A stretch of 64,000 nt of DNA from Altibacter lentus (GTDB lineage Bacteria > Bacteroidota > Bacteroidia > Flavobacteriales > Flavobacteriaceae), in NCBI RefSeq assembly GCF_000746845.1, contig NZ_KN050846.1:3078701-3142700 (forward strand). Direction: 5' to 3'. Shown in pieces: positions 35,442 to 44,271 of the stretch; position 1 is the stretch's first letter, and each line of letters starts with the position of its first letter. Made by a program: the position numbers and the translations under genes. The notes beneath the pieces were generated by a model. That model was not told the origin of the DNA. It saw nothing but the letters and a program-made list of their open reading frames with translations, and did not search any database.

Positions 35442-37751
35442 ATGAGAAAATTCATTATCCTATTAACATTTATTAGTGGTCTATATGGAGGAAGCATTTA
35501 CTCCCAATCGCAGCTTACTTTCAAGGGATCCGAAGACTACGGGCGAATGTACAATATCATCTTTCACCCTACCATTGAAAATCGATTATTTGCTATCACA
35601 CTAGGAAATCACATCATGCAGTCTAATGACAAGGGACTCACCTGGGAGATACTATACAGTTATCCCAACAATGGTGTTCATCTGCAAAGACTGGAACTAT
35701 TATCGAATAATACCTTAACTTTTTCGGTACAGTACAACGAAAACCTTTCTGAAAATGCTGTATTTTTTTATGATTTATCTCTTGGTGAGATTACACGTCA
35801 ATACTCACCTCCTATAACCACTGGCTCCGATAAAGTCTGGATCGACTCCTACGCCATTTTTGAAAACAACCACGATATTGCTATGGTACATCAGGCATAT
35901 AGGATTGGCCTAACCGGCTATGCAAAAGTTTATTATACTATGGATGGTGGTGCGTCTTGGAATATGATCTATTACAATGTGGATTACAATGGGGTATTCC
36001 CAAATAATGTGGCTATTAGTCCGGATAACTCCAATAAGCTTTTTATTGCTCGTGGTGCCGGACCTAATAATGAAGAAGGAGGGTTGTTTATTTCTCAAGA
36101 TAGCGGAAATACTTGGGTGGAGAAAATACCAGATAATAACTATAATATTATCACTTTCCATCCACAAGATGCCAATAATATCCTACTTGGTACTTTTATT
36201 GGAAATGAAGCCAATGGACATGTTGAAAACCTGTACAGAAGTTTAGATGGGGGAACCACTTGGAACGTGATTCCTATCAGTTGGGAGGAAGGAACGTTAG
36301 ATAATATCACAGGAATTGTCTATAATCCATTGGATCACAATAATATACTACTAATGGAGGAAAATGAAGTAGTGATTACCTTCGACGACTGGGCAACCCA
36401 TGAAAAGACTACATATCCATTAGACAATCTTGAAGGTTATTACTATGGAGTTCATGCGGCTTTCAGTCCATTTCAGAACGGCGAACTCTTCGTGAATGCA
36501 GATTATTACCCTTTGTTTTCTCAAGATGCTGGCACAACCTTTAATAGATTGTACAATCGATTTTATCCGTGCGGTGTGGTAGGACTGCAAGAAGGTACGG
36601 ATGATCACCTCTTTCACAGTGTTCAAAGAGGGTTGATCCATTTGAATTTGACAACTGGCTTTGAACAGCAATTTGGGGTAGAACCCGTCAACTTAGTATT
36701 TAATTCTGATGCCCCCATTTATATGGTTGATAAAATTATCCCCGGGCGTATTTACAAATACGAGAGTGGTTTTATTGGTTCTTCCTTGCAGGTAAGCAAT
36801 GATTTTGGAAGCAGTTATACCGTATTGCACACAAACTTTTTCGACCAACTTATTAATCTTACCTCAGATCCTAATGACGCCAATGTGATCTGGGCATTAT
36901 TCTTGAATGAAGGAGGGTTAGTGATTGACTTCAATGATATGAATAACCCGCAGGTGTCATCGGTGACCCTACCTGAGAACGATATCTTAACTGATGTTTT
37001 TATCGATGATTTAGATTCAAACATCGTATTCATCACAGTAGGAGCACACGTATACCGTTCGGTAGATGGTGGACAGACATGGGAGGATAGTAGTACCGGA
37101 TTAGGTATTGACCCAGCGACGGATATTATTTTTGATATAGAAAGAAACCCCCATAACAATAACGAATATCTTATTACTGCAAGTGATGGAATATACAGAT
37201 CTACTAACGACGCCGCCAGTTGGGAGCAGGTTTATATAACAACTAACGTAAGGAAAGTGCACTACTCACCATTAAATGCATCACACGCGGTGGCTACAAT
37301 TCCTTCCGGCAATGGAGTGGAGAGCCAAATAGTTTATACATTAGACGGTGGAGAAACTTGGGAGGCACTACCTTTTGAAGCAATTGCTCACGTAGGATCG
37401 GGTAGTATGGCATATAAATTCCATGAGCAGAGTGTGGATGCCTATATTGGCAGTTATGATTTGGGTGTGGTGAAATATACTATTGATTTAGCGACATTGG
37501 GCACTCTCGAATTACCATTAAAAAACGCTCCGTTTATTATATATCCAAATCCCGCTGAATCTGTTATTAATTTTCGCGAGCAAGGTGAAACCTTTGTATG
37601 GGTTAGTGTATTTAATAATTTGGGACAGGAAATAATAAGCAAATCATATCATCAACAACTTGACATTAGTACTTTGGAGAAAGGTGTATATTTCGTTCGT
37701 GTGAAAAATTCGGAAGGAGAATATTTTATAAAGTCTATAATCACAAAATAA
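35442..37751 (+). CDS. Secreted T9SS cargo with sortilin/sialidase-like Asp-box repeats
   Basis: 769 residues. Signal peptide MRKFIILLTFISGLYGGSIYS. The body is a beta-propeller-type protein with repeated Asp-box motifs (TMDGGASW, SQDSGNTW, SLDGGTTW, SVDGGQTW, TLDGGETW), as in Vps10/sortilin and sialidase folds. The last ~75 residues are a type A T9SS sorting domain: IIYPNPAESVINFR, VFNNLGQEI, LEKGVYFVRV, FIKSIITK. So it is exported through the type IX system and attached to or released from the cell surface. No active-site residues were identified. A strong terminator follows 25 bases after the stop. Confidence 0.92.
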   Translation: MRKFIILLTFISGLYGGSIYSQSQLTFKGSEDYGRMYNIIFHPTIENRLFAITLGNHIMQSNDKGLTWEILYSYPNNGVHLQRLELLSNNTLTFSVQYNENLSENAVFFYDLSLGEITRQYSPPITTGSDKVWIDSYAIFENNHDIAMVHQAYRIGLTGYAKVYYTMDGGASWNMIYYNVDYNGVFPNNVAISPDNSNKLFIARGAGPNNEEGGLFISQDSGNTWVEKIPDNNYNIITFHPQDANNILLGTFIGNEANGHVENLYRSLDGGTTWNVIPISWEEGTLDNITGIVYNPLDHNNILLMEENEVVITFDDWATHEKTTYPLDNLEGYYYGVHAAFSPFQNGELFVNADYYPLFSQDAGTTFNRLYNRFYPCGVVGLQEGTDDHLFHSVQRGLIHLNLTTGFEQQFGVEPVNLVFNSDAPIYMVDKIIPGRIYKYESGFIGSSLQVSNDFGSSYTVLHTNFFDQLINLTSDPNDANVIWALFLNEGGLVIDFNDMNNPQVSSVTLPENDILTDVFIDDLDSNIVFITVGAHVYRSVDGGQTWEDSSTGLGIDPATDIIFDIERNPHNNNEYLITASDGIYRSTNDAASWEQVYITTNVRKVHYSPLNASHAVATIPSGNGVESQIVYTLDGGETWEALPFEAIAHVGSGSMAYKFHEQSVDAYIGSYDLGVVKYTIDLATLGTLELPLKNAPFIIYPNPAESVINFREQGETFVWVSVFNNLGQEIISKSYHQQLDISTLEKGVYFVRVKNSEGEYFIKSIITK

Positions 37752-37775
37752 GGCGAAGGTTTCCAACTCCAGAAG

Positions 37776-37804
37776 AAACCTCCCTTTTTAAAGGGAGGTT
37801 TTTA
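37776..37804. terminator. Strong bidirectional terminator after T9SS cargo gene
   Basis: Perfect 12-base inverted repeat, arms 37776-37787 and 37790-37801 (AAACCTCCCTTT and its complement), with T-rich flanks on both strands. It serves the plus-strand gene ending at 37751 and possibly the convergent lipoprotein gene ending at 37901. Confidence 0.88.
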
Positions 37805-37900
37805 CTTTATCTCGTTTTTCTCAGACTTTCAAGAAAGCCGCCTTGCCAAAAAACAATTGACAGTCGTCGAGGACTCAATACACTCATATTGAAAATTTGA

Positions 37901-38971
37901 TCATCTTTCTTTTGGAGGAAATAATACAGGGAGGGAGTACGTGCGGTCATTTTGAGAAAGCCCGGAAGGGTTGGCCCGTTTAAAAAGAAGATATCCGCGT
38001 TCATCATCGGGCGTTACGTTTTCTGAGTATTGAAGGGTTGCTTCAAAAGGCACAAAATCTTCAGTCATCCATGTATCGCTGGCGGTTGCATAACCCTTCG
38101 CAATCGTTTTCCCTTTGGCATCTTGTAAGACAATAGGAAAGTCGCCTTCAAAAAACCAATATCCTCTGGCCGTTCCTCTTATTTTCAAAGGCGATTTAAT
38201 ATTCATATTTGGCAAGGGTTGTTCCACCTTTATAAGGTCGGTAAGAGGTGCTTTTTCCGTAGCGTTAAAAGTTATGCTTTCGACTATCTTCTTGAGGACG
38301 CGCCAGTCGTTTTGATTCACATTCCCTTTTTTTAGAACGGTATCGCCGCCCATCGGGTCACATTCCCGCATGGGAATTTTTGCCCCGCTTTCGGCATCCA
38401 CACACTGGGTTGAAAAATTATCTGTGGCTGCCTGTACAAATACAAAACCAAATTCATCCCAATTCGAATTGGTGATTTGCAAATCGGGTGACAAGAACGC
38501 ACCCCATTGCTGACCATTTTCAAGGAAAAATGCAGTAGATCTCTCATCGTTTAGAAGAAAGGATTCATCTTGCGGTTCTTCGATTTCGGAATATTTAGTT
38601 TGGGAGCCACTAGGCATCTCGGTGCCAATCCCCTTAGGCCAAATAGCGAGATAGGTCTTATCTGCCGATTCGTGCAGATGGACAGGTTGTTTTTCGGAAT
38701 CTTGCTCTTGATGATTTTTAAAGATGTTAACCACAACCCGATTATCCAAATATCCCGTGCGCTCTATTAATTCCCAACGATTCGGATAGCGCAAACTTAG
38801 ACCGAGGTACGAATTTTCATAGTCTTTCCATTCAGCCATCGAAAGCTCTTCTTCTTTGGTTAGGTCTTCGGCCTCTCTTTGATCTGAAGATTCATTTGAT
38901 CGATCCCGGTTTTGGGTATTGCAGCTTATCAATAATATAATGAAAATAAAAAGTGTGAATCGATGAAACAT
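37901..38971 (-). CDS. Lipoprotein with C-terminal Gmad2 immunoglobulin-like domain
   Basis: 356 residues. MFHRFTLFIFIILLISCNTQ is a lipoprotein signal (lipobox LISC). An acidic linker follows (RSNESSDQREAEDLTKEEE), then a PsbP/Mog1-like part (YENSYLGLSLRYPNRWELI, ~residues 50-180). The last ~100 residues match the Gmad2 domain (MNIKSPLKIRGTARGYWFFEG, FPIVLQDAKGK, EDFVPFEATLQYS), a fold first noted in spore germination proteins and used in many lipoproteins. Its ligand is unknown. The gene is monocistronic. Confidence 0.82.
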   Translation of the reverse strand: MFHRFTLFIFIILLISCNTQNRDRSNESSDQREAEDLTKEEELSMAEWKDYENSYLGLSLRYPNRWELIERTGYLDNRVVVNIFKNHQEQDSEKQPVHLHESADKTYLAIWPKGIGTEMPSGSQTKYSEIEEPQDESFLLNDERSTAFFLENGQQWGAFLSPDLQITNSNWDEFGFVFVQAATDNFSTQCVDAESGAKIPMRECDPMGGDTVLKKGNVNQNDWRVLKKIVESITFNATEKAPLTDLIKVEQPLPNMNIKSPLKIRGTARGYWFFEGDFPIVLQDAKGKTIAKGYATASDTWMTEDFVPFEATLQYSENVTPDDERGYLLFKRANPSGLSQNDRTYSLPVLFPPKER

Positions 38972-39322
38972 GATTATTAATTTTTGATTAAAGGTTTTTT
39001 AGGTTATTTGCGGAGATAGGATATGATTCCAGTAGCTACTCAAAGAGGATAAAGCCGAAGAGAGGAGTCAACACCCTATTGCTTAAATAACCATTAAAGA
39101 TAAGAAAACTTGCTTTTTTTCCCAAGTGTATACAGAGAGACGCCGTACACCATAGATTTTAAATTTCAGTTAGGGGTTCCATAGTACCTATTCCAGATAC
39201 AAAATAGAACATAATCATTGGAGTGAAGCCAATCTTAAGAGTAATTTAAGGCACAGGAGCGTTACACTTTGATGTGGCCTTTTAGGGGCGTTTATCAAAC
39301 TTTTAATAGACTAGTTCCTCCG
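38972..39322. other. Non-coding stretch, 350 bp, no gene seen
   Basis: No frame longer than a few dozen codons looks like protein on either strand. Composition is ordinary. I found no hairpin with a T run and no promoter pair. It may be further debris of the decayed gene at 39323-39573. Confidence 0.5.
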
Positions 39323-39573
39323 CTAATTATCTTTTACACATCGACATGAAGATCCAATTTGGGTGCTCAAGATGTTTTGGAATGCCTATTTAGCATCATA
39401 GAAAAAAGCATTGTTGCCTCCTGTATACGTAGAGCTCCAGTAATACCCATATTCATTTAAACTGTGATCTAAAAGGGAATACTAATAATACCGCCCGGAA
39501 GCGTGGTAAAACCTGTTTCGTTGGTTGCGCCAGTGTTCGGACTGTTCCAAAATGCTGTTACTGCTTTTAACAT
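39323..39573 (-). pseudogene. Decayed FISUMP-domain gene fragment
   Basis: Minus-strand translation from 39573 reads MLKAVTAFWNSPNTGATNE then TGFTTLPGG. The frame then breaks near 39490, and a second frame continues LNEYGYYWSSTYTGGNNAFF, an internal TAG, then FQNILSTQIGSSCRCVKDN and a stop at 39323. This order (WNSPNTGATNxxGFxxLPGG ... GEYGYWWSST ... RCVKD) is the C-terminal half of the FISUMP (Fibrobacter major paralogous) domain of surface lipoproteins. One frameshift and one in-frame stop make it non-functional. The upstream part is absent because the lycopene cyclase gene begins right there. Confidence 0.75.
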
Positions 39574-39580
39574 CCAACAC

Positions 39581-40285
39581 TTAAATTTTAACCTTTTTCC
39601 ATTCCATCCACCCCAACACTGTTAAAAGCATACCCAGAGCATACACACTGTCTTCAACAGGAATGGTTCCAATACGAAGCCCTATATTCTCTGTATTATC
39701 GTACCATACGACAGGATCTTCGATCCAGCTTCCGGTAAGGACTCCGTTCACCAAAAAGAAGGGGAGTAGGATCACCAAAAAGGTAGGCAGAAAAGTAGAA
39801 AGCACCTCCTTTTGGTAATTAAAAACAAGTCCCAGTATGAGAATAGTATAGCAGAAATTAATAAGTGTATACCAACGATCGTAGAAATACCAGAGCGATA
39901 CGATCAATACACTTTGCAGCAGTACGTAGAAGATACGGGTGGTCTTTTCAGAAAAGGCAAAAGAAAAGCCGGTGTTGGATCCCTTCGGAAAGAAATACTG
40001 CAAGGAATAATGTGTAAAGATGCACGCATAGGGGATACAGATAAAGAAAAGCCATTCTTCAATGGGAAGGTTGAGCAATTTGTAGCCTGTAATATAAGCG
40101 TCGTTAAATCCCCAGATACCATTGCGGGTAAAGATCACATCCCATGAAATGAAGAAGACCATCATCACGGCAATACCTGTAAAAAGCGAACGCCATTTTT
40201 TATAGAACTGAAGCTTGGGGTGAAAACTGAATAAGAAAGGAATAAGGAAGGAACCTATATTCAAATACAGATACAGATAGTTCAT
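39581..40285 (-). CDS. crtY: Lycopene beta-cyclase, CrtYcd membrane type
   Basis: 234 residues with about seven hydrophobic segments. The PxEE pattern LPIEEWLFFICIPYACIFTHYSL is the conserved block of the fused CrtYc/CrtYd lycopene cyclase domain, and a second related block NTENIGLRIGTIPVEDSVYALG carries the PVED copy. It closes the ends of lycopene to beta-carotene in the membrane. It is the last gene of the carotenoid operon, 4 bases after crtZ. The gene symbol follows pathway use; membrane-type cyclases are also called crtYcd. Confidence 0.9.
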   Translation of the reverse strand: MNYLYLYLNIGSFLIPFLFSFHPKLQFYKKWRSLFTGIAVMMVFFISWDVIFTRNGIWGFNDAYITGYKLLNLPIEEWLFFICIPYACIFTHYSLQYFFPKGSNTGFSFAFSEKTTRIFYVLLQSVLIVSLWYFYDRWYTLINFCYTILILGLVFNYQKEVLSTFLPTFLVILLPFFLVNGVLTGSWIEDPVVWYDNTENIGLRIGTIPVEDSVYALGMLLTVLGWMEWKKVKI

Positions 40286-40289
40286 TCTG

Positions 40290-40739
40290 CTATTTTTTGA
40301 AATACTTTAAAGGAGGCACCAACATTCCGAAGCATTCTCCCTTATCTTTCCCTAAGTGTTTGTGATGGATCTTGTGCGCACGTCGTATCCCGCGGGCATA
40401 CCAGTTGTTCGCATTTCTAAAAAGCTTAAATCGTTGGTGGATAAAGATGTCATGCACAAAGAAATACGTGATTCCGTAAGCAAAGATCCCCAATCCAATA
40501 GGCAGACCGGCCCAAAAGCCGTAATACTGCCATCCCACAAAGCAACCAATGCTCACGGCTGCGTAGAAGATAAAGAAGAAATCATTACGCTCCCACCAGC
40601 TGCCGTGGTCCTTGTGATGGTGGTCCTTATGCAAACTCCATAAAAAACCGTGCATGATGTACTTATGGGTAAACCATGCCATGAATTCCATGGCACTAAA
40701 GGTGCCTAAAAATATAAGTATCCAAAAAACAATATCCAT
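40290..40739 (-). CDS. crtZ: Beta-carotene hydroxylase
   Basis: 149 residues, membrane-bound fatty-acid-hydroxylase superfamily. Histidine clusters for the di-iron site are present: HKYIMHG, HKDHHHKDH, FVHDIFIH and RRAHKIHHKH. It adds 3-hydroxyl groups to both rings of beta-carotene, giving zeaxanthin. Two to three membrane helices are visible (VFWILIFLGTFSAMEF, GLPIGLGIFAYGITYF). It lies between crtB (48 bases) and crtY (4 bases) on the same strand. No ketolase gene is present in the cluster, so zeaxanthin is the expected end product. Confidence 0.94.
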   Translation of the reverse strand: MDIVFWILIFLGTFSAMEFMAWFTHKYIMHGFLWSLHKDHHHKDHGSWWERNDFFFIFYAAVSIGCFVGWQYYGFWAGLPIGLGIFAYGITYFFVHDIFIHQRFKLFRNANNWYARGIRRAHKIHHKHLGKDKGECFGMLVPPLKYFKK

Positions 40740-40787
40740 GTCTAAATTAAAGCTTCAATTTAATAATTTCACAAACGCCTAGCTCCA

Positions 40788-41630
40788 TCATCGTACCAAC
40801 TTCAATTGGTACTTCACATAGCTTCGTGTCAACAACCCGAACTTTTCATAATTAGGAACGCGAATACGAGTGTTTTTAATATCCACGGCGGGGGTTCTGC
40901 GTAATTTCTTTAACAACCGCCGATAGTAACGGTACGCCATAAAAACGCCAAATTTCGCTTCGGCAGGTAATTGAAGGATTCCTTCATACCCTTTTCTAAA
41001 ATCTTCCTCTATATCGTTGATGATCGCCTCTTTAGAAAGTTCATCCAACGCTTCCAAATTGGTATTGGGAAAATAGGTGCGGCTCAAACCTTCGTAATCC
41101 GCTTTCAGGTCACGCAGGAAGTTCACTTTTTGAAATGCCGATCCCAGATGCATGGCCGATTCTTTTAACTGTTCGTATTTTTCAGCATCTCCCTGCACAA
41201 ATACCTTCAGGCACATCAGTCCCACGACATCGGCAGAACCGTGGATATATTCTTGGTACTCCGCTTCTGTACGATAGACGCTTTTGGTAAGATCGAACCG
41301 CATGCTGCGCATAAAGGCGTCGATCATGTCGCGTTCTATTCCGAAAGCATGCACCGTATGCTGAAAAGAATTGAGAATAGGATTTAAACTTATCTTTTCT
41401 GAAAGGCCATGCTCCAGATCTTGCTCAAACCGCTGAAATAAAGTCTCCTTATCGTAATCGTGAAAGGAATCTACGATCTCATCGGCAAACCGAACAAATC
41501 CATAAATGTTGTAAATGTGCTGCCGAATAGAAGGCGCAAGCATTTTAGTAGCCAAAGAAAAGGAAGTGCTGTAGGTGTGCGTTACTTTCTTGCTGCAAGT
41601 TTGGGATACGATATCAAATAATTCTTTCAT
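40788..41630 (-). CDS. crtB: Phytoene synthase
   Basis: 280 residues, soluble trans-isoprenyl diphosphate synthase fold. The first Asp-rich motif is VRFADEIVDSF and the second NFLRDLKADYEGLSRTYF, both needed for Mg2+ and diphosphate binding. It condenses two geranylgeranyl diphosphates head to head into phytoene. The N-terminal TYSTSFSLATKML also fits the squalene/phytoene synthase family; the crt neighbours decide for phytoene. The GGPP synthase (crtE) is not in this window. crtI precedes it by 42 bases. Confidence 0.94.
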   Translation of the reverse strand: MKELFDIVSQTCSKKVTHTYSTSFSLATKMLAPSIRQHIYNIYGFVRFADEIVDSFHDYDKETLFQRFEQDLEHGLSEKISLNPILNSFQHTVHAFGIERDMIDAFMRSMRFDLTKSVYRTEAEYQEYIHGSADVVGLMCLKVFVQGDAEKYEQLKESAMHLGSAFQKVNFLRDLKADYEGLSRTYFPNTNLEALDELSKEAIINDIEEDFRKGYEGILQLPAEAKFGVFMAYRYYRRLLKKLRRTPAVDIKNTRIRVPNYEKFGLLTRSYVKYQLKLVR

Positions 41631-41672
41631 CTCAATTTTTTTTCAGAAGACCTTAGCATACGTTTCGGTGTT

Positions 41673-43130
41673 CTACTGTTCTTTTTGTATAAGTCCGGCC
41701 ACTAATTTGCCGGAGATGAGTGATGGCGGAACTCCCGGTCCCGGAACCGTTAGCTGTCCTGTAAAGAACAAATTACGGACCTTCTTACTCTTCAGTTTCG
41801 GTCTTAAAAAAGCCGTTTGCAGCAAGGTGTTGGCTAACCCGTAGGCGTTTCCTTTGTATGAATTGTAGGCCTCCACGAAGTCATTGATACAAAAAGACTC
41901 TTTAAATATAACGTATTTTTTGGCTTCCTGGTTGGTAAGTCTTTCAAATCGTTCCATTATTTTATCGAAATATTCCTCTCGCAATTCAGGGATATCATCC
42001 AAGCCGGGTGCAAGCGGAATTAAGAAGATACCTGCTTCTTTTTCTTCCGGGGCTGCGCTGGTATCGGTAATGGAAGGAAAGCTGGCATAGAAAAGTGGTT
42101 CCTCCGGCCATTGTGGCTCATCGTAAATATCCTTGGCATGTGCCTGAAAATCGACATCGAAGAACAAGGTATGGTGTGCTACATTCGCTAATTTCTTGTC
42201 AAAGCCTACAAAGAATAAAAGGGCAGAAGGGGCAAATGTCTTTTTCTTCCAGTAGGCTTCGGTATATTGGCGGTATTTTGGTTCTAAAAGGGTCTCGGTG
42301 TGATGATAATCGGCACCGCTCAATACCACGTCGGCCGGGATCGTTTCTCCATTTACCTTAATACCTATTGCTTTTTTGTCTTTTACAACGATCTTCTCAA
42401 CATTCTGTTGGGTCTTGATGGTTACCCCAAGGCTTTCAGCAAGCGTTTTCATTCCTTCAATTACCGTATACATTCCGTCTTTTGGATGGAACGTTCCAAG
42501 TCCAAAATCAGCATAGTTCATAAAACTATAGAAAGCGGGTGTATTGGAAGGCTTTGCACCCAGAAACAACACCGGAAATTCAAGAATGGAGACCAATCGA
42601 GGATTGTCGAATTCCTTTCGGACTTCCTTACTGATGGTGCTGAAGAACTGCCCTATCTTCTTCACGGTCACAGGTGTCACCAATTCCAAAGGTGAAACGC
42701 CCGGTCTGTAGACCAGATCTTTAATAGCAATGTTGTAATTGTCCTGTGCCTCTGCCATGAACCCACGAAGTTTTACCGAACTTCCCGGCTCCTCTTTTTC
42801 GAAAGCAGCACAGATCTTTTCTAAGGTGTCTTCAATGGTAATAAAATCATTTGTGCCAAAATAGACGGAGTAGGCAGGATTCAATTTTATGAGTTCGTAA
42901 TAATCGGATGGTTTTTTATTGAAGTCTGAAAAAAATCGTTCGAAGACATCGGGCATCCAGTACCAAGTAGGGCCAATGTCGAAGGTAAATCCCTCTTTCT
43001 GAAGCTGCCGTGCCCTCCCGCCAACAGTAGCATTCTTTTCATATATGGTCACGGTATGTCCGTCGCGTGCTAAGTAGCTGGCCGCGGCAAGGGAGGAGAA
43101 TCCGGAACCTATAATAACGATGTCTTTCAT
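41673..43130 (-). CDS. crtI: Phytoene desaturase
   Basis: 485 residues. The N-terminal dinucleotide-binding site IIGSGFSSLAAASYLARDGH and EKNATVGGRARQ hold FAD. The C-terminal carotenoid-desaturase signature is in FFTGQLTVPGPGVPPSLISG. CrtI introduces the four double bonds of phytoene to make lycopene. A -7 promoter element lies 12 bases upstream, so the operon crtI-crtB-crtZ-crtY may be transcribed from the 57-base gap after the MerR gene. The start ATG at 43130 gives the usual short lead MKDIVIIGSG. Confidence 0.95.
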   Translation of the reverse strand: MKDIVIIGSGFSSLAAASYLARDGHTVTIYEKNATVGGRARQLQKEGFTFDIGPTWYWMPDVFERFFSDFNKKPSDYYELIKLNPAYSVYFGTNDFITIEDTLEKICAAFEKEEPGSSVKLRGFMAEAQDNYNIAIKDLVYRPGVSPLELVTPVTVKKIGQFFSTISKEVRKEFDNPRLVSILEFPVLFLGAKPSNTPAFYSFMNYADFGLGTFHPKDGMYTVIEGMKTLAESLGVTIKTQQNVEKIVVKDKKAIGIKVNGETIPADVVLSGADYHHTETLLEPKYRQYTEAYWKKKTFAPSALLFFVGFDKKLANVAHHTLFFDVDFQAHAKDIYDEPQWPEEPLFYASFPSITDTSAAPEEKEAGIFLIPLAPGLDDIPELREEYFDKIMERFERLTNQEAKKYVIFKESFCINDFVEAYNSYKGNAYGLANTLLQTAFLRPKLKSKKVRNLFFTGQLTVPGPGVPPSLISGKLVAGLIQKEQ

Positions 43131-43141
43131 TGTTTGTTTAA

Positions 43142-43149
43142 CAAAAATA
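43142..43149 (-). promoter_or_regulatory. Candidate -7 element of the crt operon
   Basis: On the minus strand TATTTTTG, 12 bases before the crtI start. No TTG sits at the expected upstream distance. That could mean regulator-dependent transcription by the adjacent MerR protein, or a false match. Confidence 0.35.
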
Positions 43150-43187
43150 GGTAATATTTAAACAGAAGTGTCTTCTCCGGACTAATT

Positions 43188-44099
43188 TTATGATTTTTTT
43201 AGTGTTTCCAATCGGGAACGTAATTGTTCCACAGAGGCGATCTTGGTGACCGATTTTGGTAATTGTTTGGGATCAAGTGCGTGAGTCTGGGATCCCATGA
43301 TCCAAAGGGAGCAATTGGCAGAAGAACAAACCGATGATTGGAATTCTTGAAAGTATTCCGGCAAGGTGGATCGTTCGGGTTGTACCGTAAAGTACGAGAT
43401 AAAGGTGATGGTAGGGTGGTGTTTCAGCACATGGAATAAGCTATCCAAAGGAATGTTAGCACCTAGATAGATCGATTTAAAACCGGAAGCTATAAGTTCG
43501 TAGTTCACATAGAGCAATCCAATTTCATGTATTTCCTCGTAAGGAAGATAAAGCGCAAAGATCGGGTCGTGTTTCTTTTCAAAGTTCTGTTGCGCCCGCT
43601 CAATGTTTAAAATCACTTTCTGCTTAATAAGCTCAGAGATAAAGCGCTCGTGTGCTGGATCGATCGTACCCGTTTGCCACAGCATTCCAATGTCGGTAAG
43701 TAGTGGGATAAAGACCTCAAAGAATAGACTTCTAAAATCATGGGTTTCCAACAATTGATCGTAGGTAGCGTTGAACAACGCATAATCGAAATCGAACATG
43801 GAAGTTTTCAGTGCCTTGATCGCAAATTCTTCTTGATCGAGGGCGGCCTCCTTTTGTACCAGCGCCAACAGTTCTTCTTCTGAAAGTTTTGCGATCTTCG
43901 ATATTTTATACCCCTTATCGTATAAGAACGTGACATTAAGAAGCTTCTTTAGATTTTCAAGCTGATATGTCCTAATATTGGTATCGGTGCGGTCGGGGTC
44001 CAGAAGATTGTAGCGCTTTTCCCAGATCCGGATCGTGTGTGCTTTAACGCTGCTTAGATTTTCAAGATCCTTGATGCTGAATTCTGTTTTAACTGTCAT
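43188..44099 (-). CDS. MerR family regulator with cobalamin-binding domain (CarH/LitR-like)
   Basis: 303 residues. The N-terminal MerR helix-turn-helix is FSIKDLENLSSVKAHTIRIWEKRYNLL. A helical middle contains MLWQTGTIDPAHERFISELI, corresponding to the cap that covers adenosylcobalamin in CarH. The C-terminal Rossmann-like B12 domain has EEIHEIGLL with the E-x-H-x-x-G lower-ligand histidine and then YLGANIPLDSL. In CarH/LitR, light breaks the Co-C bond and releases repression of carotenoid genes. The gene lies directly ahead of crtI. Light control here is inference; the cap pair reads His-Glu rather than Glu-His. Confidence 0.88.
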   Translation of the reverse strand: MTVKTEFSIKDLENLSSVKAHTIRIWEKRYNLLDPDRTDTNIRTYQLENLKKLLNVTFLYDKGYKISKIAKLSEEELLALVQKEAALDQEEFAIKALKTSMFDFDYALFNATYDQLLETHDFRSLFFEVFIPLLTDIGMLWQTGTIDPAHERFISELIKQKVILNIERAQQNFEKKHDPIFALYLPYEEIHEIGLLYVNYELIASGFKSIYLGANIPLDSLFHVLKHHPTITFISYFTVQPERSTLPEYFQEFQSSVCSSANCSLWIMGSQTHALDPKQLPKSVTKIASVEQLRSRLETLKKS

Positions 44100-44271
44100 G
44101 CTTCAGTTGTAGTATAAGGTGAAAGTACTAAAAAGATATGGAACACGAAGTTAAATTGTTTAATTTTTCAGAATAAGTAATGAACAGAAGTTCCATGAGC
44201 GATATCATAGGGCGCCATGCTGTTCGTTGCTATATTTGATCGTGAGAGACGTGTGAAGTTCTTTTTAAAAT

